A stretch of DNA of 64,000 nucleotides from Phlegmacium glaucopus (Eukaryota; Basidiomycota; Agaricomycetes; Agaricales; Cortinariaceae), in the NCBI GenBank assembly GCA_015039465.1, contig MU130533.1, positions 1-64,000 of the forward strand. Reading direction: 5' to 3'. The notes below the pieces were generated by a model that saw nothing but the letters and a program-made list of their open reading frames with translations, searched no databases and had not been told where the DNA came from. Position numbers and translations under genes: made by a program. Within the stretch, counting starts at the first letter, position 1, and each line of letters opens with the position of its first letter. Positions 11,586-22,747 of this stretch are shown here, one piece after another.

Positions 11586-13638
11586 TCAACGATTTAGCCC
11601 AAATCCCCTTGCTTTCGTACCCAGATTAGAAGGGCTATGTCCTGACTCTCTCACACGTTTTTCAACATCAGCGGTCTTGCTTTCGACGTCACGAACGGCG
11701 GTGTCGATCCATTGCAAACTTTCTAGATGACTGCTCAAAATTTGTGCTATTTGCGTCATTGGGTCGTCAGCCGACTCGGTTGGGTTCGACGATATCGACA
11801 GTGCGTTGACTGATTCAATCATTTGGGTGAGGGAGCCTGACAGATCGTCCAGATGGGTATGCAAGTCGGTCGCAAGCATGTAACTGAGAAATCAATTAGC
11901 ATCTTTCCAATCACTACCATTAACGAGACTTACTTTTTGTCACGTTCGTTATCAGCAGGTCCAGTGTCCAGTGATCTCAGACTTCCACCTTGTCCTCCTA
12001 AGATTTCCTGCGAGACCTTTTCATAGGTGTCCAGGGTAGAAGCCAGATCTCTCTGCTGCTGTTCAATGTGGTCTAATGATTCGTTGATATCATTTTGTTG
12101 TCTTTCTGCCGCCATAACATGGCTATGAAGAGCTGCGATCTAGAGAGCGGAAGTAAACGAAAAGTCAATACAAGCTGTCGTGCAGCAATCATATATCAGA
12201 GGTCAGACCCACGTTGTTACCATTCTCGATGAGAGCACGATCCCAAACGGCTACTTCGGCTGCGAATTTGTTGAATTCCCGGACATTGGTTTCAAGTTCA
12301 GTCGTCCATCTGTTTACAATTTCTTCCATCGTTTTGCCCCTTAGCATGGATGGAGGGGGAATCGCTACAACAGGAGCTGCCGTACTGGGCGCAGCCGCAC
12401 TGGCAGCTAAGCACGGGTTAAGCTGGTTGAATTGAAAATAAGGACAGGAAACGTACATGGAGTATCTTTTTTGTCACCGTCCTTGGTGGCTGTCGAAGGT
12501 GCAGTGAGCGATTATGAAAAAATGGAGTACAACATTTTATCCGACCTGATGTTGTATCAGACTTTTCCCCTAGTTTCGGTCCACCAAAAAGGCCAAAAGT
12601 AGCTGTGGACAAACAAAATAATTAGAGGTGTGATAGATAGCCTAAATAAACACTAACCTGGCGACGGCGTATCTTTCTTCTCACCTCCTTTATTTCCTGA
12701 TAGATCCCCGAATATGTTCGGGGTAGATGCTGATAATTAGTTAGAAAGATGAGGGCCGAGGAGATCTATAGAGGCTTGAGGTACGACTTACTAGTGGGAG
12801 CAGCAGGTGCATTTTTGTTTCCACCGAGCGAAAAAGCGGACGTAGTTGCTGCAGGAGCAGTGGTCGCGGAGGTGGTCGTTGCAGGTTTTCCAAAAATTCC
12901 CGACCCAAAGATATTACCAGTGGTGTTAGTGGTTGATGCATTAGGTGTTGAAGCGCTATTGTCCCCAGTTGCGGAGGCTGTCGTTGCGGGTTTGCCAAAA
13001 ATTCCAAAAATATTGCCAGTGGTGTTAGTGGTTGATGCATTATGTGTTGAAGCGCTATTGTCCCCAGTTGCAGCAGAGGCTGTTGTACCGTCTGGTTTTG
13101 GTGGCAGGCCGAAAAGCCCATTGGCTACTTTGGGTGTTGCTGTAAAACAATGTTCATTCCCTGACTTGTGAGGTTCTAGTGCAAAAGAATACCTGTTGTA
13201 CTAGCGTTACTAGTATCGGCTGGCTTTGGTGGCAAACTGAAAAAGCTGCTCGGAGTGTTAGACGTTCCTGTGATAGACTAATGTTCAATTCTCGACTTAT
13301 ACAAGTGGGAAAGGGGAGTTGCCAGGTGTACCTGATGCAGTTGTTGATGTATTTGCGACCCCAAACACGCTGCCTCCTGTTGGAGCTGGTGTTGTAGATG
13401 ACGCAGGATTAGTTCCTCCGAATACTGAAGCGCTCTGTTAATATTTGCTTCAAGTGACAATATTGACTGACTTACTGCCGAATGGACTTGGATTAGGGCT
13501 TGTGGTGCCTGTGGGATTTGTGGGATTTCCTGACGCCGAATTAGAGGCTGTATTGTCTGGAGGGACTAGATTGAAAAAGCCCATGTTGACAAATTGGTGT
13601 TGAAAGAAGTTGGTGGCAGTGCCGTTCAGGTCAACCAT
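11586..13638 (-). CDS. NSP1: FG nucleoporin Nsp1 / Nup62
   Basis: This multi-exon gene encodes an N-terminal FG region with FG, GLFG and Ser/Thr/Asn-rich spacers. It includes a recent internal duplication (about 12,868-13,090). The C-terminal Nsp1/Nup62 coiled-coil domain contains MEEIVNRWTTELE, FNKFAAEVAVWDRAL and DINESLDHIEQQQRDL, and ends FGLNR. Nsp1 builds the central transport channel and also joins the cytoplasmic Nup82 complex. Introns at 11884-11933 and 12140-12212 are clear; those in the FG part are less certain. Two in-frame starts exist, ATG 13638 (taken as the longest) and ATG 13584 (MGFFNLVPP). The longer one leaves only 12 bp to the divergent DUF952 gene, so the shorter may be the real start. 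Confidence 0.9.
12868..13090 (-). repeat. Imperfect tandem repeat in the NSP1 FG region
   Basis: Two copies of a roughly 100-bp unit lie head to tail in the coding sequence. Each encodes a stretch like FGKPATT, ATGDNSAST, NASTTNTTGNIFG. They differ by a few substitutions and a small in-frame indel (SGIFG against IFG). This is a duplication of an FG-spacer module, as expected for length-variable FG domains. Confidence 0.8.
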
Positions 13639-13650
13639 CTTATTTAAGAA

Positions 13651-14104
13651 ATGTCGACACCAACCTATGTTTACAAGATCGTCCCATCTTCAACCCCTCC
13701 TCCAACCCCTCTTCCCGAAAGACTTCCCGTCAGCGAGCTTGACAATGCATCTGGTTTCTTGCATCTATCGACAGCGGTGCAAATTCCGAGAACCTTGAAA
13801 CGCTTCTTCGCCGACGCCGATAAAGTTTATATATTGAGGATCGAATATAAAAATATAGAGAAAGACACCAAGTGGGAGCACCTTACCGGCGGTAAGTAGA
13901 TATCTATATGCCTAATGATATTGTTAATGATCTCGGCGTGTAGCCGTTGGCGGTGTGGGAGAAGAAAATGTATTTCCACATTTATATAACGGTCTGCGTC
14001 TCGGCCACGCTGAAATTGAAAGCATTGTTGAATGGGAGCAGGATTCAAAAGGCTGGGATACTGCTGTTGAGAAGGCTAGATTGGAGTCATGGTTGATTTA
14101 CTGA
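13651..14104 (+). CDS. DUF952 family protein
   Basis: There are two exons (13651-13891 and 13944-14104) and one GT-AG intron. The protein is about 130 residues. It has the DUF952 pattern: VYKIVP near the start, then GFLHLSTA, VYILRIEY, KWEHL, FPHLYNGL and an acidic-aromatic end (VEWEQDSKGWD). DUF952 proteins are small cytosolic proteins of unknown biochemical role. The His in FLHLS and the FPHLY motif are the conserved positions. The gene starts only 12 bp from the longest NSP1 start on the other strand, so the two probably share a promoter. Confidence 0.85.
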
Positions 14105-14210
14105 TCTCAAATTTGTTCTGAATGTATGGCAAATCTCGTTAAATCTATGATATAGTATATTTTGAAGATGCAATTAAGTTATTGTGAGAAGGTTAAGAGT
14201 CGTTGAAATA

Positions 14211-16096
14211 CTAATTGTCAAGAACAAGAATGGAGGCACCTCCATCTGCTGTAACCCGCTGCCGTGTCTTCATCACAATGTACCGACGACCGAAATGTGA
14301 AAGTATTTTTGTTTTCTGTGAGATCGAAGATTGTCCCTGATGTTCTTCACCATCCTCAGACACTGTAAATAACCCAATACCCGACGGGGCGAGAACAATG
14401 GCTTGACCAGTCTAAATAAAAATAAGGAGTTTGAGACAGGAATAACAACGCCCGTTGGAATACTGACCTGTAATCTCACGATTTTATCAAAAGCATCACT
14501 ATGCGAGAAATCTGTCGGGACGTGTTGGATGACATGCTGCCACCAAGTTGGGGATGAAAATCTATGGAGAATGACAACTGTACAGAGGTCTAAAAGTACA
14601 GGCGGCACAACAGTTGGCTCTGAGACAATTACGACATGAGATAAAAATTGTTGATAGAGATGACAAAAGGCTTGCCTTGAGTACTGATGATCACTCTCAT
14701 GGCAAGATGTCTTTGCTGGCGAATGAGACTCAGAAGTGCTTTCGTCAGCCCACTTGAACTTTTTTCGCATAAATACTTGTTAAGTTGTATAAGTTAGTCG
14801 GTTCGAATTGAAATCCCATAAGTACTGACCTTGTGTGCCTCGTCAACTACAAGGACCTTACCGGTACCGACATCTGCACGAACAAACAGTCGCACAATAA
14901 TTTCAAAAAGCCCACATGCAGAAGCTGCATTTAAGAACGGGTCGGATAGGTCGACGATAGTTAATTGACCTGCAGAAAAGCGTTTCGACCTCGTTGAAGG
15001 CTTCTTTTTATGATCCGGAGGTTCCAGGAAAGAATTGAGCAACGAAAGTCGCTGCTCCAAACCTGTCAGTTGGGCGGGATTGAATTTTTGTTTGGACACC
15101 TCCAATTGTTTCATGAAATCCGAATAAGTAAAATTTTCACCGAGTTCTCTGAGGATAGACTAAGAGCAAAAGGTTAGAGAATAACGTGAAAGGGACACAT
15201 GACGCACAAGTATAATTTGCATGTACAGCGGTGCTGATTCAGATGATTCCACTGCCATCATGGAGAGAATGGCAGCCGCATCAAGCTCGGAATTCTTCAA
15301 GAACAAGGGTTCTACAACGACATTTTCCCCGAGACGTGCGTAGACGGCGCGCATGGTTTGAAGACTTGAACGAGAGACGTAGACATGGACGGGGGCCCCT
15401 GCAACATGAGAAGATAATGACTTGGAAAGCCATGCTGTTTCATTCGGAAGAGAACCGGATCCACCTTCCCCAAAGTGCAGAACCAGTCCGCAAAGGGCCT
15501 TTGTCAGGGAACCGATCGCGGGGAACTTGGATATTAACATATTTTCTAAAATTGTTGATACTGTGTGTGACTTTCCGGACCCTGAACAAGAAAAAGTTAG
15601 AAGCAAGGTCGTGTGCTATAAAAGGGCTGACCTTGGACCCCACAAATGAGGGCAGAGAAAGGAGCATTCTAGCAAAAGGAACGACGATCAGTCTTCGATC
15701 AAAGGTATTTCAAGAAGAAATTCACGGTGTTCAAGTATAAGCGTTGGTCGTTTGGGACCTCACTTTTACTTTTTGAGCTAACACGTGTTTTCAATGAGGA
15801 GTTGTTGCATAAATAAAGGGCTAAACGCACTGGATGGCAAGTGCTTTGCCAAGAACACCATATTGAGTCGCTCGACCAGTACTTGCTGTGAACAGGTAGG
15901 CTTCACGCGTCAACAATGGCGCTGTTGCTAAATCATGGTTGGATAATTTTTGTTCGGGATCTTCGCCATCTGACTCGTTAGATAAGTCCTCCAGCAGCTG
16001 CCACTCCAGCTCTCCCTGATAAAAATTTTCAGCATTCAACAGTTAGATTTAGGTCAGATTCACGCTTACCGATCTAAGCAATGCAGTGGCATCCAT
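14211..16096 (-). CDS. HerA/FtsK-like P-loop ATPase of a fungal family
   Basis: The N-terminal exon starts at ATG 16096 (MDATALLRSG). Small exons follow: 15726-15777 (ending LYLNT), then 15632-15668 (NAPFSALICGVQ). The Walker A motif (GVQGSGKSHT) is completed across the next intron. Downstream are a hydrophobic Walker B-type strand ending in DEAH (GKVLVVDEAHK) and the motif VIxSTQEPTVVPP, then DLCTVVILHRFSSP. The last two resemble the sensor and arginine-finger region of HerA/VirB4-type translocases. The C-terminus is a short Lys/Arg and beta-rich tail. These ATPases pump nucleic acid or protein in bacteria; the role of the fungal versions is unknown. It shares a 281-bp divergent promoter with RRP8. 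Apparent frame changes at 15,6xx resolve as introns. Confidence 0.78.
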
Positions 16097-16377
16097 GGGG
16101 GGCGCCAAAAGTTGGTCTAGGTCAGGGTTGATTTGTTGAAGTCGATGGATGAACCATTTGGCTCTATAAGTACGAGGGCGGCTGTAGTGCTGTATTACAT
16201 CTCAAAGTTTATTTGATCATAGAATCTTGAGCACGAGGCAAACTCCCAGGCTAGCAAAGACAATGATCGCATGAACGGCGATTACGTAACTCGATTTAAA
16301 CATTCACGCTTTTTTACTGGCATCATCACACTGCTTATTATTTTCCAGCTTTCCATATTCTACCACCACTTCGGTTT

Positions 16378-17735
16378 ATGGCGTCGTTTCATGTTCCTGG
16401 CTGGTCTATGAACACTGCACCCGTCAGTGAACAATCATCTCGTTTGTCAAAAAAACGAAAACGACCCTCCCATCGATCAATTACTCTAGACTCGGCGGAA
16501 ATCAATTTTGAAAAGCTTGTAGCAACACTGAAGGATGTCAAACCAGACGGAAATATTACCTCTAGATCTGCAGACATTAGCGAAAAAAAGCAAAAGAAAA
16601 AACGCAGGATTTCTGAGGATATCAGACATAACGCTACGCCGTCAACGAATCAAAAGCCTGTCTCTAGTCTTCCAATTCTGAAAAACAGTTCAGAAACCCC
16701 TCCCAAACCCCACAAGCGAAAGCAGGATAATATAAGTGGGATATCCGCTTCACTCGAACCGCGCAACCCTTCCGACTCCCGCCTCACCGCTCTTCAAAAG
16801 AACATGAAGCAAAACTTGAATGGCGCTCGTTTCAGGTAAAGCTTAACTGTTTTAATTGTTTCTATAGGCAGGATATCACATAATTTAAATTTTTGTTGTT
16901 AGGCTCATCAATGAAAACCTGTACAAGTCTGACAGTTATGAAGCTCACAAAACAATGCAAGATGACCCTCAGATTTTTGAAGAGGTAATCTTATCCACGC
17001 CTCCAAACTGCCATTCTGATTCAACACACTTAGTACCACATTGGCTTTCGACATCAAGTACTGTCATGGCCCACGAATCCTGTTGAACATTATATAACTA
17101 AACTTGGCTCATATGCCTCAAAAACCTTTATCGCTGATCTCGGGTGTGGCGATGCGGCTCTTGCTAGAGATTTGCTTCCTAAGGGTCTCTCTGTCGTTTC
17201 TTTCGACTTGGTCTCTGACGGTAAATTTGTCGTCGAGGCCGATATATGTGACAAGATTCCTCTCCCAGGATATGAAGGTAACATCGGAGAGAAAACGCTG
17301 GGTGAAGGTCAAGTTGTTGATGTTGTTGTCTGTGCCCTGAGCTTGATGGGTCTTAATTGGCTTACCTGCATCCGGGAGGCTTGGAGGATTCTCAAACCTG
17401 GGTAAGTGATCTATACAATATATACGCGGTTAATTGAGTTTTTGCCTTAGTGGCGAACTCCAAATCGCTGAAGTCACGAGCCGATTTACCGATATCCAAC
17501 AATTTCTTGATCTTGTGAATTCAATTGGATTCCGGCTCAAATCCAAGGTTGGCTCTTACAATCCCTAGACGCTTTGTAGACCACTGATTGATTGCTAATA
17601 TAGGATGAATCGAACTCCCATTTCATCTTGTTTGAGTTTACTAAAGTTGCTCGTACTGCTAAGACACAACAGGAATGGACCCAGTTGTTGTCTAGAGGGG
17701 GTGTGCTAAAACCATGCGAATATAAACGAAGATGA
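16378..17735 (+). CDS. RRP8: 25S rRNA adenine-N1 methyltransferase Rrp8
   Basis: The N-terminal 150 residues are Lys/Arg/Ser-rich, as in nucleolar proteins. The Rrp8 methyltransferase domain then starts at LTALQKNMKQNLNGARFR and continues with INENLYKSDSYEA, the SAM-binding motif FIADLGCGDA, the strand VVSFDLVS, then VVDVVVCALSLMGLNW and REAWRILKPGG. The end (LKPCEYKRR) is typical. Rrp8 makes m1A on the large-subunit rRNA and takes part in early ribosome assembly. Several short GT-AG introns split the domain. A perfect 12-bp palindrome begins 2 bp after the stop codon. Confidence 0.93.
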
Positions 17736-17736
17736 C

Positions 17737-17748
17737 TTGACGCGTCAA
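17737..17748. promoter_or_regulatory. 12-bp palindrome containing ACGCGT
   Basis: TTGACGCGTCAA is a perfect palindrome located just downstream of the RRP8 stop and 262 bp upstream of the FUR1 start. The TGACGCGTC core also occurs upstream of CDT1 (45418) and between PRE3 and RPN12 (53156). The role is inferred from recurrence only. Confidence 0.4.
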
Positions 17749-18009
17749 TAATGAAGTCGGAATTGAGAATTGTCAGATGAGGTAACACTTGAGTTGAATA
17801 GATCCGATGGCAGGGGGCGGTATAAACGGTGGCTTGCCCACAGCTAATCATTATGGAATATCAGCTGAGCAACGAGACTGTATCGGCAAACTCTGTTATA
17901 ATGCCCCGGAAACGTAAAAGTCAATGAATATTGTCATCTATTTATTAGGTCTGCTTTTGGGAAGCGAGCACCTACGATTCCAATAACTACTCTATCTTCT
18001 CATAAGGCC

Positions 18010-19071
18010 ATGAGCAAACTCACTGTACTCTCCCACCCACTTATCAATGCAGAGCTCTCCAAGCTTAGACAGTCATCAACGTCCTCTAAGGAATTTCGAG
18101 AGGTATGCCTATAGCTTTAGTTTGATAAGATCGCAATTCAACTCACGGCGGATCCTGCAACGATAGGGAGTTGAGATTATAAGCTTCATCTTGGGATACG
18201 AAGCAACCAGAGATCTAGGGGAAGAAACTTTTGAGGGTGTACGACCACTTTCAGCTTCTTGACGATGTCTAATTTGGTATCGTGGATAGAGAACGCCTGT
18301 TGCGCCATTCAGTGGAACGAGGATTAAACCACGGATCGGATTAACACCTATTTTACGTGCTGGTTTGGGAATGACTGATGCTTTGGTTTGAACTCTCTAT
18401 TTTGAGCTAGTTCCTGCGCGCTAATTTTGTGTATTGATAGCTAAAGCTCTTTCCGTGGGTTCATATCTTCTACCTTATAGAAATGACTTTAATGTCTATA
18501 GATTGGCGCCAGTCTATCATCTTGGTATATACCGAGAGAAGGTTACCCTGCACCCGGTGGAATGTAAGTCAACGACCCGTCGATTACAAGCGTATTCAGG
18601 ATGTTTGCACTAGACTACTCCAAGCTTCCCCCATCGCCACCTATTGACCAAGTCATTTTACTGGATCCTCTAATCGCCACAGGTGGCACGGCGTGTGCGG
18701 CGTTGGCAATGATTGAAGAATGGGGCATTCCTGGTGAGTCTTAAATTGCGGGGTTACGCAGCTACTATTGTTCATCAGTTTTACTGCACAGTCAAGAATA
18801 TCAAACTCTTATGTATCCTTGGGTCTGAAATCGGCTTGAATCACGTTCAGCAATCCTACCCTGACTTGGAGGTACGTTTTGTCTGCGATTTTTCTGCTCA
18901 GGTTTGAGCTATCGTTTCAGTTGTGGGTGGCTGGAATTGACCCAGTACTGACTGAAGCGGGAATTATCAGTCCTGGACTTGGGGATACGGTCAGTTGCTC
19001 CTCGGAAGCCTACCATCGCTACTCATGAAATTTTACAGGGAGATCGCCTTTTCAATACTATCCGACCATGA
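18010..19071 (+). CDS. FUR1: Uracil phosphoribosyltransferase
   Basis: This is a heavily split gene with about nine small exons. It encodes MSKLTVLSHPL, then FILGYEATRDL, RIKPRIGLTPILRAGLGM, APVYHLGIYREKVTL, YYSKLPPSPPIDQVILLDP and IATGGTACAAL (the PRPP-binding loop). The C-terminus is LWVAGIDPVL, then SPGLGDTGDRLF. The enzyme converts uracil and PRPP to UMP in pyrimidine salvage and is the target route for 5-fluorouracil toxicity. ATG 18010 matches the usual start of the conserved region. The frame is open upstream to an AG at about 17,949, so a longer N-terminus cannot be excluded. Confidence 0.92.
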
Positions 19072-19259
19072 AGAGAGAAGTTCAAGTTAGAAAACAGGCT
19101 CATGTATTAATTTTAATACAAGTCCACATGACATTGTCACGTGGCATTTTTGATCCGAACGATCACGTAGATAATACGCGATTTTGAGCAAGTATTGCTC
19201 ATCAATCGTATATTTTTTCTCGGCAAAGATGGATTTCTACAAGTTGCAGACTCATCCCA

Positions 19260-22200
19260 ATGATTTCCAAAGGCCCTTCTGGGAATTCAAGTCCTTTATC
19301 ATCTACAACCACCTTGACCTCGCCCTCCCCTGTTCCTCATAAAGTAGCGGACCCAAACTTCAACAATCCTATCACCCAGGCATCACATATTATAGAATTC
19401 ATTGCTTCAAGGTCGACTGCCAGCTCATTCGTTTATGTATATGATGTCGCAGAACAGGTGGGCTTTGGCACACTCACTAAGGAATGGGCACAAACGCGCC
19501 ACGGCACTGCCACGGCCATTGACCTCCAAACTAGAGCTGGCGCAGGATTGAGTTTGGTTGGTAGGCTCTCACAGGGAACTAGTTCCGACGCAGTGAAAGG
19601 CACCATCTTGACCGCATATACCACCCCGAGCGGCCTTGCTTTGATGGCCCCATCTTTTGCTCATCTGCCAACTGCTTCTCCCACCAGCCGGTTGATTATC
19701 CAGACGCCTACGGTTACTCCCGTAGGGGATACCTTAACACTTTCTCCGACTCTCGCCGCTTTAGCGTCCGTCTGGTCTCTTCTTCCCGAAAATATCACTG
19801 TTTTATTGTCATCGACCCCCCAACAATCAGTTGACTTCGCAGCTTTATCATACCAATTGACTACTTCCCACGTTATTCATCTCTTCGACCACCACAGTAC
19901 TTCGCGCGAGACTGGCCATTTCATCTCAGATATTGCCAAGTTACTTGAGAGCGATGCAGTAACCATTCGCGATGCAGTCCACCAAGCAGGATACTCCTTC
20001 TTTGAATATCACGGCGACAAAGAAGCTACCACTGCGGTTATCATCCTAAACGGACCGCTGGCTACTTCTCTGAAGGCCATCGTTAATGGACACCCTGCGA
20101 CGGGTTTAGGTGTGGTCATAGTCAACGTATTGCGTCCTTGGGACGAGATTGCCATCCAATCTGTCATTCCTTCCTCTGTCACGAAGGTGCATGTTCTGGA
20201 TGATGTTCCTAATACAGTCACCCAAGGCAGTCTTTATGTGGACGTCTTCAGTGCTCTTTGGAGCATCAACACACCCCGTTCCATCCATGGACATCGTATC
20301 ACACCTGCTCATACCCAGAAGTACATCAACGAAAAGGACGCCTTTCTTCACTTTATCCAAGAAATTGCAAACGTTGACATTCAAGCCCTCCCTAGCGCCA
20401 GCGTTAAGAAACTGCTTTCATTCAGCACGCCCCATTCGCCATTGTCTGCTTTGCCGAATTTCCTTCAACAATTGTTTTTAACAGACAGCAGAATTTCTTC
20501 CCGACTTCTGAACGATCACGACGTATTTTCTAAACCTGGAGGCATAATGACGAGTCGACTTCTCATTTCACGCCGCACTGATTCGAAGAACGCTGTCCCC
20601 ATTCCAATCGAATTACCGTTGAATCCAAACAGCCTTGGTCACGCGGATTTCTTAGCCATTTTGGACCAGAGCCTGCTAAAAACACATTCGCTGCTTGAAT
20701 ATGCGAAGCCAGGTTCTGTAGTCCTTGTCTCCACGCCCTGGACATCCGCAGAATTTGCATCCAGTCTCCCCCGAGGGCTGGCGTCATTGATTCTCGAACG
20801 AAATCTCCATGTCTATCTCATAGACTCCAAGGGAATTGCAGCAAGCCTCCTCGAAGGGAAGAGTCCTCATCAAGACGCATTGCAAACTATGTTAATAGGG
20901 TTTACGTTCTTGAAACTCTACATTGGACCTTCAGCTACTGAAGCCCAAGTCTTGCAATTAGTCTGCAAGGATTCTGATGACACAATATGGGAGTTCTCTC
21001 TTCGCGAGGCAGTTGCTCGTGCATGGTCGAGTCTAGTAGCTGTTCAAATTTCGGTTCCTGATAACGATCCATGTGGCGAAGCACCTTCGCTGAAAGATTA
21101 CGAATTCAACGCCATTGCTGTTGAAACAGGGAGTCAAACTGTTGTCAATGGTGCTCGCCTTAGTTCGTGGCATGACGCAGCGAAGCACTTGCTGTTCCCT
21201 GCCGTGTATGCGCCGTCTCAAGAACAGGTTGGAGAAATATCTAGTCTACGCAATCCGGCACTGCGACCCGAGGTGCCTGAAACTACCTTCCTCGTTACTT
21301 GCGCGGTGAACAAACGGCTTACTCCCTTGGAATATGATAGAAACGTATTCCATGTTGAATTTGATACCTCAGGTACAGGTTTGAAGTATGCCATCGGAGA
21401 AGCTCTTGGCATCCATGGATGGAACGACGAACAGGAAGTCTACGATTTCTGTGCATGGTATGGTGCTGACCCAAACAGGCTCATTACCATCCCTGTGGGT
21501 CCTGATGAGTCGAAGGTGCATAGCCGTACGATTTTCCAAGCCCTTCAACAACAAATCGACTTGTTTGGTCGCCCACCGAAATCCTTCTATACCGACCTTG
21601 CTGAATATGCAACGGCCGACGTTGATCGTTACGGACTCCGCTTCATTGGTTCTCCTGAAGGCTCTTCAACATTCAAGAAGTTATCGGAGAAGGATACCGT
21701 GTCGTTCGCAGATGTGTTGCAGAAATTCCCGAGTGCCAGGCCTGGCATCGAGAGGCTCTGCGAGTTAATTGGGGACATCAAACCCCGACACTATAGTATC
21801 GCTAGCGCTCAAAGTGTAGTAGGTGACAGGGTGGATCTCCTAGTTGTCACTGTTGATTGGCGTACGCCATCTGGTCAGTTTCTGGTTGAACCACGTAACA
21901 GATTCAGGGACTAAAACTTATCACTGCCAGGTACGCTGAAATATGGTCAATGCACACGATATCTTGCTGGTTTGAAAGTCGGCCAAAAGGTCACAGTCTC
22001 GATAAAACCTAGTGTGATGAAGGTTCGTATAATTTACTGTAATGAACGACCATTTTCCTCAAATAAACTTTGATAGCTGCCTTCTGATATCAAGCAGCCT
22101 CTCATCATGGCTGGGCTTGGAACTGGTGCAGCACCTTTCCGCGCATTCCTCCAACACTTGGCGTTACTCGCCAGGCAGGGAGAGGAGGTCGGACCTGTAT

Positions 22201-22602
22201 ACTACTACTTTGGTTCACGCCACCAAGGTGCCGAATATCTTTACGGAGAGGAGATCGAGGCATTTGTGCTGGATGGCATCATTACTCGTGCTGGTCTTGC
22301 CTTCTCTCGAGATGGCCCTAAAAAGGTTTATATCCAACACAAAATGCTTGAAGACTCGGAAGCCCTTGCAAATATGTTGCACGACGACAAAGGAGTATTC
22401 TATCTCTGTGGTCCTACCTGGCCAGTGCCAGATGTTTATGAGGCACTTGTTAACGCACTCGTCAAGTACAAGGGCTCCGACCCGATCAAAGCTGGCGAAT
22501 ACCTGGAGAGTTTGAAAGAGGAAGAGCGTTATGTACTCGAGGTATGCTTTGAAAACATTTTTTAAATACCCTTTTCTTACCGCAATGAAATAGGTCTACT
22601 GA
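19260..22602 (+). CDS. MET10: Sulfite reductase (NADPH) flavoprotein alpha subunit
   Basis: A long first exon (19260-21873) is followed by exons 21931-22022, 22077-22541 and 22594-22602. The last 9-nt exon encodes VY and the stop, giving the ending RYVLEVY. The N-terminal half has the pyruvate-ferredoxin-oxidoreductase-like fold usual for fungal Met10. The C-terminal half is a ferredoxin-NADP reductase module: RHYSIASAQ for FAD, then MAGLGTGAAPFRAFLQ, YYYFGSRHQGAEYLY and YLCGP for NADPH. It passes electrons to the Met5 hemoprotein for reducing sulfite to sulfide in methionine and cysteine synthesis. The gene is convergent with the GH9 gene. Confidence 0.93.
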
Positions 22603-22747
22603 TCTCGGTCCAGGATAAGTGGATGGGGTATATTTTAACTATATATATACATATACATATACCGTAGAATGTCGTAAGCTCGTAGTGCAAACATCATGAA
22701 TCGTTCGGTTTTCCAAAAAGTACAAGTACAAGACAAAAGTTGAAGGT

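Noticed and set aside
14795..14820. GGTTCGAATTG resembling a tRNA T-loop
   Set aside because: No acceptor, D or anticodon stems can be formed around it, and it falls within an intron of the ATPase gene.
15632..15725. Possible frameshift in the HerA-like ATPase before the Walker A motif
   Set aside because: Introns 15669-15725 and 15582-15631 give a clean LNT-NAPFSALICGVQGSGKS join, so no deletion is needed.
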